A stretch of 64,000 bases of DNA from an uncultured Candidatus Melainabacteria bacterium (GCA_934667125.1 CAKULF010000001.1:372001-436000); one strand, 5' to 3'; counted from the first letter of the stretch, positions 33,086 through 42,324 are shown. Made by a program: numbers and translations. Notes: generated from the sequence alone by a model not told the origin.

Positions 33086-33804
33086 TAATTTTCCCCTAAA
33101 TCGCCGAATGGAGTTAATTTATAACCAACATTCACAACTGTGTGAAGATATTTTGGATTTCTTGTATTTGATTCGATTTTTTGTCTTAAACCGCCAACAT
33201 GAACTCTTACCATTCTAACATCTTCATTACTATCATAACCCCAAACCTCGTCTAACAAGGTCGCTAATGTCACAGGAGTGTTAATATGTTGCATTAAACA
33301 ATATAATATTTCAAATTCTGTCGGAGTTAATTTAACTTTTTTATCCAATATCAAAGTTTCAAGACTATCGGGCAAAATCTCGATATCACCTGCTCTTAAA
33401 ACTTCTTTATTGTTTTTTGTTGCGTTCGTATCGCCTCGTCTTAACAAAGCTCGAATTCTTAATAAAACTTCTTGAATTTCAAACGGTTTAACAAGATAAT
33501 CATCCGCTCCGCAATCAAAACCTTGAGTTTTATCTTCCAGCGTGCCTTTTGCGGTCAGCAACAAAATAGGTTGATGAGGCTTAACCAGTCTTATATTTTT
33601 ACAAACGTCATAGCCGTTCATTTTTGGCATCATAACATCCAATAAAATCAAGTCATAGTTGTTTTCAAGCGCTTTTTTTAAACCCTCAACGCCGTCAGAC
33701 GCTGAATCAACAATATATCCGCTCTGCGAAATATCAAATGTCAACAATTCTCTAATTTGAGTATCATCATCAACTATCAATAATCTTTTATTAATTTTTT
33801 GCAT
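33085..33804 (-). CDS. OmpR-family response regulator
   Basis: 239 residues. The receiver domain (1-120) has the acidic pair DDD at 12-14, phospho-acceptor Asp56 in LILLDVMMPKMNG, and the conserved Lys in LLTAKG. The C-terminal winged helix (about 140-235) has LTPTEFEIL and VRVHVGGLRQKIE. It should be phosphorylated by the adjacent kinase. GAGGTT precedes its ATG, one base after the nfeD-like stop. Confidence 0.95.
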   Translation of the reverse strand: MQKINKRLLIVDDDTQIRELLTFDISQSGYIVDSASDGVEGLKKALENNYDLILLDVMMPKMNGYDVCKNIRLVKPHQPILLLTAKGTLEDKTQGFDCGADDYLVKPFEIQEVLLRIRALLRRGDTNATKNNKEVLRAGDIEILPDSLETLILDKKVKLTPTEFEILYCLMQHINTPVTLATLLDEVWGYDSNEDVRMVRVHVGGLRQKIESNTRNPKYLHTVVNVGYKLTPFGDLGEN

Positions 33805-34242
33805 TTATTTTATAACCTCAACATTAAAAATTTTATTCTCTCTTGAAACAATTTTAACCTTTGACCCACTTTTTATCTCGGAATCATCCAAACTTTTTGC
33901 TTGCCAAAGTTCATTATTAAATTTAATTTGCCCAATTCCATCAAGCGAAAACTTTTTACCGATATCTCGAGTTACAAGTGCATTTTTATCAATATAATTC
34001 AATAATTGCTTTTCTTTTTGGTTTTCTTTTTCCTCAATTTTATAGCAAGATTTAACCATAAAATAAAAAACAATATAAAAAGAAGGCAGCGTTATAAGTT
34101 GCAATTTATAATCAGTCGGAAATTTATATAAAATTATCATTTCAAAAATAAATGTAATAGCTAAGCTCATAAAAATCGGGCTTTTCTTCTTAAAATCAAG
34201 AAAAACAAAAAATAAGCCTATAATTGCACTTATTATATACAT
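33805..34242 (-). CDS. NfeD-like membrane protein
   Basis: 145 residues. Two or three N-terminal hydrophobic helices (about 2-16, 24-40, 48-64) are followed by an OB-fold-like domain of about 60 residues with the NfeD pattern: G-x-G-x-I-x-F-N-x-E-L-W-x-A near 110, then SGSKVKIVSRENKIFNVEV. NfeD proteins usually pair with stomatin/flotillin-type proteins in membrane quality control; here the partner is absent and it heads a two-component operon. GGGGAT precedes the ATG. Confidence 0.8.
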   Translation of the reverse strand: MYIISAIIGLFFVFLDFKKKSPIFMSLAITFIFEMIILYKFPTDYKLQLITLPSFYIVFYFMVKSCYKIEEKENQKEKQLLNYIDKNALVTRDIGKKFSLDGIGQIKFNNELWQAKSLDDSEIKSGSKVKIVSRENKIFNVEVIK

Positions 34243-34265
34243 AAATCCCCTTATTATATAAAATA

Positions 34266-34293
34266 ATTATAAATTTTAAAGCAAGGGTGTCAA
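34266..34293 (-). promoter_or_regulatory. Promoter of the nfeD-regulator-kinase-tadA operon
   Basis: The reverse strand has TTGACA (34293-34288), a 16-base spacer and TATAAT (34271-34266): both hexamers are consensus. Confidence 0.85.
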
Positions 34294-34294
34294 T

Positions 34295-35122
34295 TTATTT
34301 TTTTGATTTTTTGCTATCTTTATCGGGGTCATAACTTACGAATTCAACAATAACAATTTCCGGTTTACAATTAAATCGAAACGGAATTCCGCTCGTTCCA
34401 ACGCCTTTTGAAATTACCATAGGGTTGGAAGTTTTTTTAATTAAGCCCGAAGCAAATTCTGAACCAAATTTCGATTTAACAAAAATCGGCCCCGCCAAAG
34501 GAAAATTAACCTGTCCGCCAAGAGTGTGTCCTGCTAGGATTAAATCTGTTTCATCCATAATATCAAAATATGAGTCGGGATTGTGCATAATAAGAATTCT
34601 TGGAATTGAGGTTCTTTCATACGCTAAATCAATTTCTTGATTTTGAGGTTTTGCATTATTTAAACCGATTATATCTATGTATTGATTGTTTGCAATAATT
34701 CTTGCGTTTGAATTATTCAAAACTCTAATTCCATTAAAAGTTAAATCCTGTGCGATTTTTTCGCCATCAACTTTCAAATCGGTTTCACCTAAAACCGCAA
34801 AAGTTGGAAGTTGAAGTTGTTTAATTTTTTGAGATAAAAGATTGATATTTATTATGTTGTTTTTGTTTGTATTTTTAACAATATCTCCACCAATTAAGAT
34901 AATATTCGGATTTTCTTTTCTTATAGTTTTAGTTAATTTATCCAGCTTTTTAAAATCAGTCTTTTGATAATGCAAGTCTGAAACAAATGCGACTTTTAGA
35001 CCTGTTAATCTTCTATCCTGAATTAAATATTTTGTCGCAGTTAAAGAATTAGGTTCAATCATAAACCCTTTAACAACAACAAAAACAATAATAACTATGA
35101 ATATAACCAACTGTTTATTCAT
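34295..35122 (-). CDS. Metallophosphoesterase-fold protein with altered active-site motifs
   Basis: 275 residues with one N-terminal membrane anchor (about 4-20). The fold motifs D-x-H (FVSDLHYQ) and GGDIV are present, and IMHNPD supplies a metal histidine. But the GNHD box reads GETD and the final GHTHGGQ reads GHTLGGQ. The Asn ligand, the catalytic His and one metal-binding His of YaeI-type enzymes are therefore absent. It may be an inactive or repurposed member at the membrane. No ribosome site is visible; a TAATAT ends six bases before the ATG. Confidence 0.82.
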   Translation of the reverse strand: MNKQLVIFIVIIVFVVVKGFMIEPNSLTATKYLIQDRRLTGLKVAFVSDLHYQKTDFKKLDKLTKTIRKENPNIILIGGDIVKNTNKNNIININLLSQKIKQLQLPTFAVLGETDLKVDGEKIAQDLTFNGIRVLNNSNARIIANNQYIDIIGLNNAKPQNQEIDLAYERTSIPRILIMHNPDSYFDIMDETDLILAGHTLGGQVNFPLAGPIFVKSKFGSEFASGLIKKTSNPMVISKGVGTSGIPFRFNCKPEIVIVEFVSYDPDKDSKKSKK

Positions 35123-35227
35123 ATAAAAATATTAACATTTAATGAAAATAAAATACATATATGATTTAAAAATCGTAGAAATTACGTATAATCAATTTGT
35201 TAAATATTTTAAGAGCTATTAAAAATT

Positions 35228-36478
35228 ATGAGAGATGTTGAAGAAATAGAAAAAAATAAGTTTTATAAATATAGAATTGATGAGGATAATCCTGATTGGA
35301 TTAAATGTATCACACGTCTTGCGCCGTTGTCACACAAGCCTTTCGATATTAGAACAGAATTTGAACGTGATGCAACAAGAATTTTACATTCAAGCGCATA
35401 TAGAAGACTTAAGCACAAAACTCAAGTCTTTTTTGCAACAAACAATGACCATGTCTGTACAAGAATAGAACATGTAGGGCATGTTGCCAGTATATCAAAA
35501 ACTATAGCCTCTGCTTTAGGATTAAACATTTCTCTTGTTGAAGCAATAGCATTAGGGCATGACCTTGGACACAGCCCGTTTGGACACCATGGCGAAAGAA
35601 TTATTGAAAAAATTATGGAAAAACATAAGTTTAATCAAAAATTCTGGCATGAAAAAAATTCTTTAAGATTTATAGATTATCTTGAAACCTTGCCTAATTA
35701 TTGCGGTTTTAAGGAAAATATGAACTTAACTTATGCCGTTAGAGATGGAATAGTCTGCCATTGCGGCGAAGTTAATGAAAATAATATCAAACCGAGAAAA
35801 GAATATATCGACCTTGAATTAATTGAAAAAGGAAAATATATGCCTTTTACTTACGAAGGCTGTGTTGTTAAAATTTCCGATAAAATCGCATATTTAGGAC
35901 GAGATATTGAAGATGCTTATAATTATAAATTTTTTGATAAAGACGATATGTTAACCCTTAAACAGCTTGCTCAAGAGGTTGTTAAGAAAAAAATTAAGTT
36001 CAAAGATGTTAACACATCATCATTAATTCACGAATTTATTACAAATTTATGCAAAAATTCAAACCCCGAAGTTGGTTTGACTTTTTCAAAAGAACACTAC
36101 GATATGATGAACAAAATCAAAAAGTTCAACTATCAAAAAATCTATTCAAATGAGCGTTTTAAACCGTTTATGAAATATGCTCAGCTTGTTATAGAGGCAA
36201 TTTTCGACTTTTTATTGTCATATTATGATTCATTCAACACAATCCATAAACTTCAAAAATATTCAAAATTCTACCCGACTTTAGCTTTTGATTTTTCAGA
36301 TTGGCTGATTAAATATTCAAATATTGACGAAAAAACGCACAGATTGAGAAAATATAGAAATAAAATTATATATAATATTGAAGATGTTATGGATTATAAA
36401 CAAGCAATAATAGACTATATTTCAGGCATGTCCGACACTTATGCGATTAAAGCTTTTAAAGAATTGACGGAATTTTAG
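35228..36478 (+). CDS. dGTPase-like HD-domain triphosphohydrolase
   Basis: 416 residues. RILHSSAYRRLKHKTQVF and TRIEHVGHVASISKTIA lead into the HD motif IALGHDLGHSPFGHHGE, as in deoxyguanosinetriphosphate triphosphohydrolases. The C-terminal helical region is typical in length. It hydrolyses dNTPs to nucleosides and triphosphate in the cytoplasm. The nearest ribosome-like site is AAGAG, 12 bases upstream. The next gene begins 18 bases after its stop. Confidence 0.9.
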   Translation: MRDVEEIEKNKFYKYRIDEDNPDWIKCITRLAPLSHKPFDIRTEFERDATRILHSSAYRRLKHKTQVFFATNNDHVCTRIEHVGHVASISKTIASALGLNISLVEAIALGHDLGHSPFGHHGERIIEKIMEKHKFNQKFWHEKNSLRFIDYLETLPNYCGFKENMNLTYAVRDGIVCHCGEVNENNIKPRKEYIDLELIEKGKYMPFTYEGCVVKISDKIAYLGRDIEDAYNYKFFDKDDMLTLKQLAQEVVKKKIKFKDVNTSSLIHEFITNLCKNSNPEVGLTFSKEHYDMMNKIKKFNYQKIYSNERFKPFMKYAQLVIEAIFDFLLSYYDSFNTIHKLQKYSKFYPTLAFDFSDWLIKYSNIDEKTHRLRKYRNKIIYNIEDVMDYKQAIIDYISGMSDTYAIKAFKELTEF

Positions 36479-36510
36479 GCAATTATTTTTTTTATATGTT
36501 TTATAAAAGT

Positions 36511-37173
36511 ATGAAATTTAATTTCAATACTTTCGATATAAAAAACAATATAGCTTTTCAAAAGAAATTAATGGCAAAATGCGCAATTCCAAAGGGAAAC
36601 GGACAAAAAGAAGATTGCGCTATTTATTTGTTAGATAGGTCATTGCCTGAAGATAGATTTTATTATCAAAAAGCCAAGAAAGATAATCCGATTTGGAAAA
36701 ATTCGCAATTTATTAATATTACAGATGAATATATATCAGACCCAAATGCCGACGCAGAGGGGGATTTAGACCTTAGCGAAACCGAATTTTACACAATGGA
36801 AGATTCAAGCGGAAATTGCATTGGGCATTGTGTTACCTATGTTGAAACTCCCGATACATCATATTATGATAAACCAACGCTTCATGTTGAATATTTAGAG
36901 AGAATTCCAGAAACCAAAGGGAACAAGGCTTTTGACTATAAATACATAGGGCAAACACTTTTGAGCTTTTTAGCAATGTCAGCCAAAAAACGAAATCTTG
37001 ATAATCTTAATCTTTATATGGCAAAAAATTCAAACGATTTTTATCTTAGAAAATGTTTCTTCAAAAAAGAGTTTGATAGCCTGCAAGACGCTTATCTTGC
37101 TTCAAAAGATTATGATAAATTAATTGAAGCAAATAATAAAAATCGTGGAAATGCTATTGAATTTTTCGGATAA
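36511..37173 (+). CDS. GNAT-like acetyltransferase-fold protein, unknown substrate
   Basis: About 220 residues from ATG at 36511 (ATG at 36496 adds five). The middle ends a strand with NCIGHCVTYVET and is followed by a central strand (LHVEYLERIP) and helix (YIGQTLLSFLAMSAKKRN). Then comes LNLYMAKNSNDFYLRKCFFKK, which follows the order of GNAT motifs A and B with a late aromatic-rich tail. A clear R/Q-x-x-G-x-G/A acetyl-CoA loop is not visible, so activity is doubtful. The N-terminus (FNTFDIKNNIAFQKKL) resembles other lineage-type proteins here. Confidence 0.55.
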   Translation: MKFNFNTFDIKNNIAFQKKLMAKCAIPKGNGQKEDCAIYLLDRSLPEDRFYYQKAKKDNPIWKNSQFINITDEYISDPNADAEGDLDLSETEFYTMEDSSGNCIGHCVTYVETPDTSYYDKPTLHVEYLERIPETKGNKAFDYKYIGQTLLSFLAMSAKKRNLDNLNLYMAKNSNDFYLRKCFFKKEFDSLQDAYLASKDYDKLIEANNKNRGNAIEFFG

Positions 37174-37175
37174 TA

Positions 37176-38534
37176 TTATTTTAATTCTTTAATCGCCTCA
37201 ATAGTACATTCACGAGCCACATCCACTACAAAATCCATATCCTCTTTTTCAATAATAAGAGGTGGATTAAAATAGATAACATCGCCCAAAGGTCGAAGCA
37301 AAACGCCTTTTTTAAGCGCTTTTTTATAAATTTGATAGCCAAGACGATAGTTTGAATTAAAATGAATTTTATTTTTCTTATCATCAACAAGTTCAATAGC
37401 GTTAATTAGCCCAATAGAGCGAACTTCGCCCACATTATCAAGGTTTAAAAATTTTTCTTTAATCAAGTTGTTAAAATATGGAGTTTTTTCCTTTAAGCTT
37501 TCTTGAATTTCGCCTTTATCCAATATATCCAAAACAGCAAGCGCACAGCTTGCGCCCAAAGGGTTTCCGGCATAAGTGTGAGAGTGCATAAAAGCTTTAT
37601 GTTTAAGATAATCATCATAAAAAGCTTCATAGATTTTATCTGTCGTAATAGCAACAGCCATAGGCATATAACCGCCTGTTAAGCCCTTTGAAAGACACAT
37701 AATATCAGGGCTAATGTTGGCATGATTAACCGCAAACATCTTGCCTGTGCGATAAAAGCCTGTTGCAATTTCATCAGCTATTAAATGAACATCATATTTA
37801 TCACATAATTTTCTTAATTTTTCAAGGTATAAAGCAGGATATATCTTCATTCCGGCACTTCCTTGCAAAAGGGGTTCAACAAGAATAGCGCAACATTCAT
37901 CAGCGTATTTTTCAAATGATTTCTCAGCATAACAAAAACATTCGCAAGAACAATTATCACGATTTTTATTAAACGGGCAATGATAACAATCAGGCGCTTT
38001 TATATGAGTTACATCCATTAAAATGGGTTTATAAATTTCAGTGTAAAGGTCGCATGCCCCAACGGAAAGTGCGCCTATTGTTTCGCCGTGATATCCGTCC
38101 GATAGCGCCATAAAACGCTTTTTATTCGGTTTTCCGGTTTGTTGAAAATATTGAAAAGACATTTTCATAGCCATTTCAATAGCGCTTGAACCGTTATCAG
38201 AAAAATTAAACTTGCTTAAACCCTTTGGAAGCCTTTTAACTAGGCGCATGCAAAGTTCGATTATTCCTTTATGAGAAAAATTAGCAAAAATAACATGTTC
38301 AAGTTTATCAGCTTGTTTTTTTAAAGAAGCTGAAATAGTTGGATTGCAATGCCCCAAAAGATTGCACCACCAAGAAGAAACAATATCTTTATAGCATTTT
38401 CCATCCACATCGTATAAATTTATGCCCTTGCCATGGTCAATTACAATCGGCTCAAGCGTTTCATAGTCTTTCATTTGAGAACAAGGGTGCCAAATATATT
38501 TCAAATCTTCTTCAACGTAGTTAATATTTTCCAT
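37176..38534 (-). CDS. bioA: Adenosylmethionine-8-amino-7-oxononanoate aminotransferase
   Basis: 452 residues, class III PLP aminotransferase. IWHPCSQMKDYE and SSWWCNLLGHCNP are typical of BioA. Further on come GYHGETIGALSVG, IADEIATGFYRTG and the PLP lysine in CLSKGLTGGYMPMAV. A cysteine-rich insert (CYHCPF, then CSCECFC) sits after the KAP region. It performs the second-last pairing step before dethiobiotin synthesis. No other biotin gene is adjacent. GGAG precedes the ATG. Confidence 0.93.
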   Translation of the reverse strand: MENINYVEEDLKYIWHPCSQMKDYETLEPIVIDHGKGINLYDVDGKCYKDIVSSWWCNLLGHCNPTISASLKKQADKLEHVIFANFSHKGIIELCMRLVKRLPKGLSKFNFSDNGSSAIEMAMKMSFQYFQQTGKPNKKRFMALSDGYHGETIGALSVGACDLYTEIYKPILMDVTHIKAPDCYHCPFNKNRDNCSCECFCYAEKSFEKYADECCAILVEPLLQGSAGMKIYPALYLEKLRKLCDKYDVHLIADEIATGFYRTGKMFAVNHANISPDIMCLSKGLTGGYMPMAVAITTDKIYEAFYDDYLKHKAFMHSHTYAGNPLGASCALAVLDILDKGEIQESLKEKTPYFNNLIKEKFLNLDNVGEVRSIGLINAIELVDDKKNKIHFNSNYRLGYQIYKKALKKGVLLRPLGDVIYFNPPLIIEKEDMDFVVDVARECTIEAIKELK

Positions 38535-38556
38535 AAGTTTTCTCCATTTATAAGAT

Positions 38557-39702
38557 TTATTTTATCACTTTAAAAAATTTTAAAGCCAAAAATCCAAAAA
38601 TAAATGCAATTAAACTTATTAAAATTAAAACAAATTTCACACCTAAGTTTTGGGCTAAAAATCCAAAAGGAATGAGCAGCAATGAGCCAATTGCTAAAGT
38701 AAAACCTTGAATAACTCCGCTTATTGTGCCGCTTGCTTTAACGGTTTTACAAGCGTACGCTAGGATTGCACCTGCTTGCAATAATATAAAAAATCCGATA
38801 GAGATTATTGAAATTGTTGCTAAAAATTTTGAGATATTTAAAAAATAAAATGTTAATAATAATATAGGTAAAATTGGGGTAAAAGATAAGAATATCAAGC
38901 CATTTAGCTTTGTGTATTTTTCAATTTTAGAACTTATTATCATAGATAATCCGCCCATAACGAAAAATAGGGTCATGATTAAACCAACATTTGTTAAACT
39001 AAATCCATAATCTTTTAAAAGAAAAGGAATATAAGTTCCAAAAGACATAACCAGCGCCGCTTTTGTTATGGTTATCAAAACCAAAAACATGCAAACTTTA
39101 TTTTTAATTATTTCTTTTATAGCTTCAAAAAAATCTGTTTTTTCATTTTTAATTTTTGTTATTTTTGGAGTTATAAAATAAACCAAAAGGCAGACCACAA
39201 GCCCAAAAAGCGAGATATAAATATAATTATTTTCTTTTAAATTTTTTAAAACAAAAGTTGATAAATATGGTCCAAACGAATAACCGATTGTTCCAAGCCC
39301 CAAAAATATTCCCATCGCTTTTATAAGATTTGAACTGCATTGCTTTAAAATAAGCGTGGCTTGAGGATGAAAAGAGGCATTTCCCGCTATAGCCAAAACC
39401 AAAAGCAAGGTTAAAACAACGGGGTTCGGGCTATAAAATGCCAAAGGAAAAAACAAGGAACAGACGATTATTCCAAGAAAAATGAATATTCTTTTAACGG
39501 TTTTATCTGAAATATAACCGAAAACAGGCTGCAAAAAGGAGCAAAGACTGTGGCTAAGGGCAATCACAATGCTTATTGTTGCAAGATTTATCCCTAGTTT
39601 TTCAGATAAATAAGGGTATAGCGGAATTAAAATAGCAGCATAAAGATCCAGTGCAAAATGCCCAAGACCACACCCTATCAAGGCTTTTTGCGAATTATTC
39701 AT
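38557..39702 (-). CDS. Major facilitator carrier, fosmidomycin-resistance-protein-like
   Basis: 381 residues and about twelve hydrophobic helices. The N-terminus (GHFALDLYAAILIPLYPYL, then PVFGYISDK) follows the Fsr subgroup of MFS exporters. Its start lies eight bases inside the end of murQ, so it is co-translated with a peptidoglycan-recycling enzyme. Context therefore suggests transport of a muropeptide, MurNAc or related sugar, while homology suggests drug export; neither is proven. Confidence 0.85.
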   Translation of the reverse strand: MNNSQKALIGCGLGHFALDLYAAILIPLYPYLSEKLGINLATISIVIALSHSLCSFLQPVFGYISDKTVKRIFIFLGIIVCSLFFPLAFYSPNPVVLTLLLVLAIAGNASFHPQATLILKQCSSNLIKAMGIFLGLGTIGYSFGPYLSTFVLKNLKENNYIYISLFGLVVCLLVYFITPKITKIKNEKTDFFEAIKEIIKNKVCMFLVLITITKAALVMSFGTYIPFLLKDYGFSLTNVGLIMTLFFVMGGLSMIISSKIEKYTKLNGLIFLSFTPILPILLLTFYFLNISKFLATISIISIGFFILLQAGAILAYACKTVKASGTISGVIQGFTLAIGSLLLIPFGFLAQNLGVKFVLILISLIAFIFGFLALKFFKVIK

Positions 39703-40576
39703 TTAGCGCTTTCCTTAAAATTCCGTTATGTTTATTTAAAATTTCTTCGCTCGTTTTAAAATCAATCCCTTTTTTAATCATCAAAACAGCGTTTTTCACT
39801 TTCCAATTGTTATTTTTAAGGATTTCTCCGGCTTTATTTTCATCTATATCAGTCAAATCCACAACAATCTGAACCGCCCGTTTTTTAAGCTTGATATTAG
39901 TCGCTTTAACATCAATCATATAGTTTTCATAGGTTTTTCCGATTTTTACCATTGAAGCAGTCGTTAACATATTCAAAACCATTTTTTGCGCCGTTCCTGC
40001 TTTCATCCTGCTAGAGCCCGTTATAGCTTCTGCGCCAACAACAGGAACAATTGAAATATTGGCTTCTTTTATAATTTTTGCTTGTTTATTACAAGTTAGG
40101 GCGACGATTTTTGCTTGTTTTTCTTTAGCACCCTTAGCTACGCCCAACAAATAGTTCGGGTTTCCGCTTGCCGAAATTAAAACCACCGTGTCATCTTTAT
40201 CTAAAACTTTTGAGTTATTATAGCCAAGCTCAAAATCATCCTCAGCCCCTTCTATAGCGTTTCTTAAAGCACTGTCGCCTCCTGCTATAATTCCTATAAC
40301 CATTGAATTATCAACTCCAAAAGTCGGAGGACATTCTGAGGCGTCTAAAACTCCCAATCTGCCTGATGTTCCGGCTCCAAAATAATATAATTTTTTATTT
40401 TTCAAAAAGCTATCAACTATAACATCAACTGCTTTTGCGATGTTTTCCGTTTCTTTTTCAACAGCAAGCGCAACTAGCTTATCTTGGTCATTTATCTTTT
40501 TTACAACATCCAAAGTTGAAATTATATCGATATCTTTGGTGTTTTCATTTCGATTTTCGGTTATTATTTTTTGCAT
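39695..40576 (-). CDS. murQ: N-acetylmuramic acid 6-phosphate etherase
   Basis: 293 residues. The SIS-domain signature FGAGTSGRLGVLDASECPPTFG and GSSRMKAGTAQKMVLNMLTT are diagnostic. It cleaves the lactyl ether of MurNAc-6-phosphate to GlcNAc-6-phosphate, which is the product pathway of AnmK, encoded divergently 29 bases away. The ATG is six bases after a consensus TATAAT and has no Shine-Dalgarno, so the mRNA is very probably leaderless. Confidence 0.96.
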   Translation of the reverse strand: MQKIITENRNENTKDIDIISTLDVVKKINDQDKLVALAVEKETENIAKAVDVIVDSFLKNKKLYYFGAGTSGRLGVLDASECPPTFGVDNSMVIGIIAGGDSALRNAIEGAEDDFELGYNNSKVLDKDDTVVLISASGNPNYLLGVAKGAKEKQAKIVALTCNKQAKIIKEANISIVPVVGAEAITGSSRMKAGTAQKMVLNMLTTASMVKIGKTYENYMIDVKATNIKLKKRAVQIVVDLTDIDENKAGEILKNNNWKVKNAVLMIKKGIDFKTSEEILNKHNGILRKALNE

Positions 40577-40599
40577 AGATTTATTATATAGATTATAAT
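40571..40599 (+). promoter_or_regulatory. Promoter of anmK, leaderless
   Basis: TTGCAT (40571-40576), a 17-base spacer and TATAAT (40594-40599), then TTTTAT and the ATG at 40606. The -35 contains the complement of the murQ start codon. Confidence 0.85.
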
Positions 40600-40611
40600 T
40601 TTTATATGCAA
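40583..40611 (-). promoter_or_regulatory. Promoter of murQ, leaderless
   Basis: The reverse strand has TTGCAT (40611-40606), a 17-base spacer and TATAAT (40588-40583), then AAATCT and the ATG at 40576. The -35 contains the complement of the anmK start codon. Confidence 0.85.
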
Positions 40612-41721
40612 GAATTGAAAAACAAAAAAGTTATAGGTTTGATGTCGGGTACATCTTGCGACAGTATTGACGCTGCGTTTTGTATTGTTAAGCCTGATTT
40701 TTCGGTTGAACTTATTAAGGGGATTAATTTTCCTTATCCAAAAGAAATTCGGGATATAATTTTTGAAGCTTTTAGGGGCGAAATTAATATTAAAGATTTA
40801 TGCAAATTGGATTTTTTAATCGGGGAATGCTTTGCTCTTGCTTCAAATGAGTTGATTAAAAACTATGGAAAACCTGATTTTATAGCAAGTCATGGGCAAA
40901 CGGTTTACCATTTTCCATTTGATGAAAAAATTGGAGGATTATCTTCAAAAAGCACAATGCAAATCGGTCAAAGCGCAATAATAAGCGCAAAAACGGGCTG
41001 CAAGGTTATTTCAAATTTTAGAGAAGATGATATAGCTTATGGCGGAAACGGTGCGCCATTAGTTTGTTTTGCGGATAGCAAGTGGTTTAAAAATTCTCTT
41101 GTGCAAAATATCGGCGGAATTTCAAACGTGACGGTTGTGGCGGATGATTGCCCTGTTTTTGGTTTTGACAATGCTTGCGGAAATATAATGATAGATTATT
41201 GTGTTAATAAATTTTTTAATCAAAAATACGATAAAGATGGCGCTATCGCTTTAAGCGGAAAGATTGATGACAAGTTTTTATCAGAACTTTTAAAAGATGA
41301 ATATTATTCTAAATTTCCACCAAAAACAACAGGAAGAGAGCACTTTTCAAAAGAATATATTGAAGAAAAATTAAAATTTGCGCCGAACGAAAAGCAAGAT
41401 GTAATAACAACTTTAGCTTATTTATGCGCAAAAACAATAACAGATAGCTATAATAATTTTGTTTTTAATAAAACCACCCCCAAAAACGTTATAATCGGGG
41501 GCGGTGGAAGCTACAACAAAGCAATAATGAAGTTTTTAAGGGAACTTTTGCCCAATAATATTGAATTAAAAACCCATGAAGATTTCAACATTTCAAACAA
41601 TTATAAAGAAGCTATGGCGTTTGCCCTACTTGGATATTGCAGATACTATAACCTTGAAAACAATGTCCCATCTTGCACAGGAGCTAAAAAAGCCGTTTCA
41701 ATGGGCAAAATCACGGGTTAG
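40606..41721 (+). CDS. anmK: Anhydro-N-acetylmuramic acid kinase
   Basis: 371 residues. VIGLMSGTSCDSIDAAF is the diagnostic ATP-binding N-terminus. SHGQTVYHFP, NIGGISNVT, FDNACGNIMIDY and VIIGGGGSYN follow the ASKHA kinase plan. It converts 1,6-anhydro-MurNAc to MurNAc-6-phosphate, the substrate of MurQ. The pair forms a peptidoglycan-recycling divergon. No ribosome site; the promoter predicts a transcript beginning at the ATG. Confidence 0.96.
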   Translation: MQELKNKKVIGLMSGTSCDSIDAAFCIVKPDFSVELIKGINFPYPKEIRDIIFEAFRGEINIKDLCKLDFLIGECFALASNELIKNYGKPDFIASHGQTVYHFPFDEKIGGLSSKSTMQIGQSAIISAKTGCKVISNFREDDIAYGGNGAPLVCFADSKWFKNSLVQNIGGISNVTVVADDCPVFGFDNACGNIMIDYCVNKFFNQKYDKDGAIALSGKIDDKFLSELLKDEYYSKFPPKTTGREHFSKEYIEEKLKFAPNEKQDVITTLAYLCAKTITDSYNNFVFNKTTPKNVIIGGGGSYNKAIMKFLRELLPNNIELKTHEDFNISNNYKEAMAFALLGYCRYYNLENNVPSCTGAKKAVSMGKITG

Positions 41722-41722
41722 C

Positions 41723-42262
41723 TTATAAACAAGTGTTTTTATCCTCAAAATAACCTTGCTCATGTTTACATACAGGGCAAATTTTTGGCGCAGCCTTTGC
41801 CACAACTTGGTTTCCGCATTTTGAACATCTCCAAGTGATTTCAGTATCTTTTTTAAAAATTTCATCACTTTCAAGATTATATAAAAGTTTGATGTATCTA
41901 TCTCTGTGAGTTTTTTCAATTTGGCGTACGCTTTCAAAAACTCTTGCTATGTCTTGAAAACCCTCTTCCATGGCGGTTATAGCATATTCTTTATACATTG
42001 AAGTATATTCAAAATCTTCCGCTTCGATTGCGTCTTTTAGGTTTTTGCGAGTCGAATTAATTTTATTATCATTTAATAATTTATACCAAATTTCAGCATG
42101 CTCTTTTTCGTTGTTTGCCGTTTCTTCAAAAATTTTGCCAATTTGAATAAAGCCATCATCTTTTGCTTTTTTAGAAAAAAATGTATACTTATTTCTTGCC
42201 TTAGATTCGCCTATAAAAGCGTTTTCAAGGTTAATTTTTGTTTTTGAATTATTAAAATCCAT
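41723..42262 (-). CDS. Rubrerythrin
   Basis: 179 residues. The N-terminal ferritin-like diiron domain has the two E-x-x-H helices (NNEKEHAEIWYK and RQIEKTHRDRY). The C-terminal rubredoxin domain has CSKCG and CPVCKH. It reduces hydrogen peroxide and is typical of anaerobes. A palindrome, CTTTTTC-ATATA-GAAAAAG, overlaps the ribosome site AAAGGAG, which may modulate translation. It is convergent with anmK. Confidence 0.95.
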   Translation of the reverse strand: MDFNNSKTKINLENAFIGESKARNKYTFFSKKAKDDGFIQIGKIFEETANNEKEHAEIWYKLLNDNKINSTRKNLKDAIEAEDFEYTSMYKEYAITAMEEGFQDIARVFESVRQIEKTHRDRYIKLLYNLESDEIFKKDTEITWRCSKCGNQVVAKAAPKICPVCKHEQGYFEDKNTCL

Positions 42263-42324
42263 AATCTTCTCTCCTTTTTCTATATGAAAAAGGATTTATG
42301 AACGTTTATCAATTAGCTACCTTA

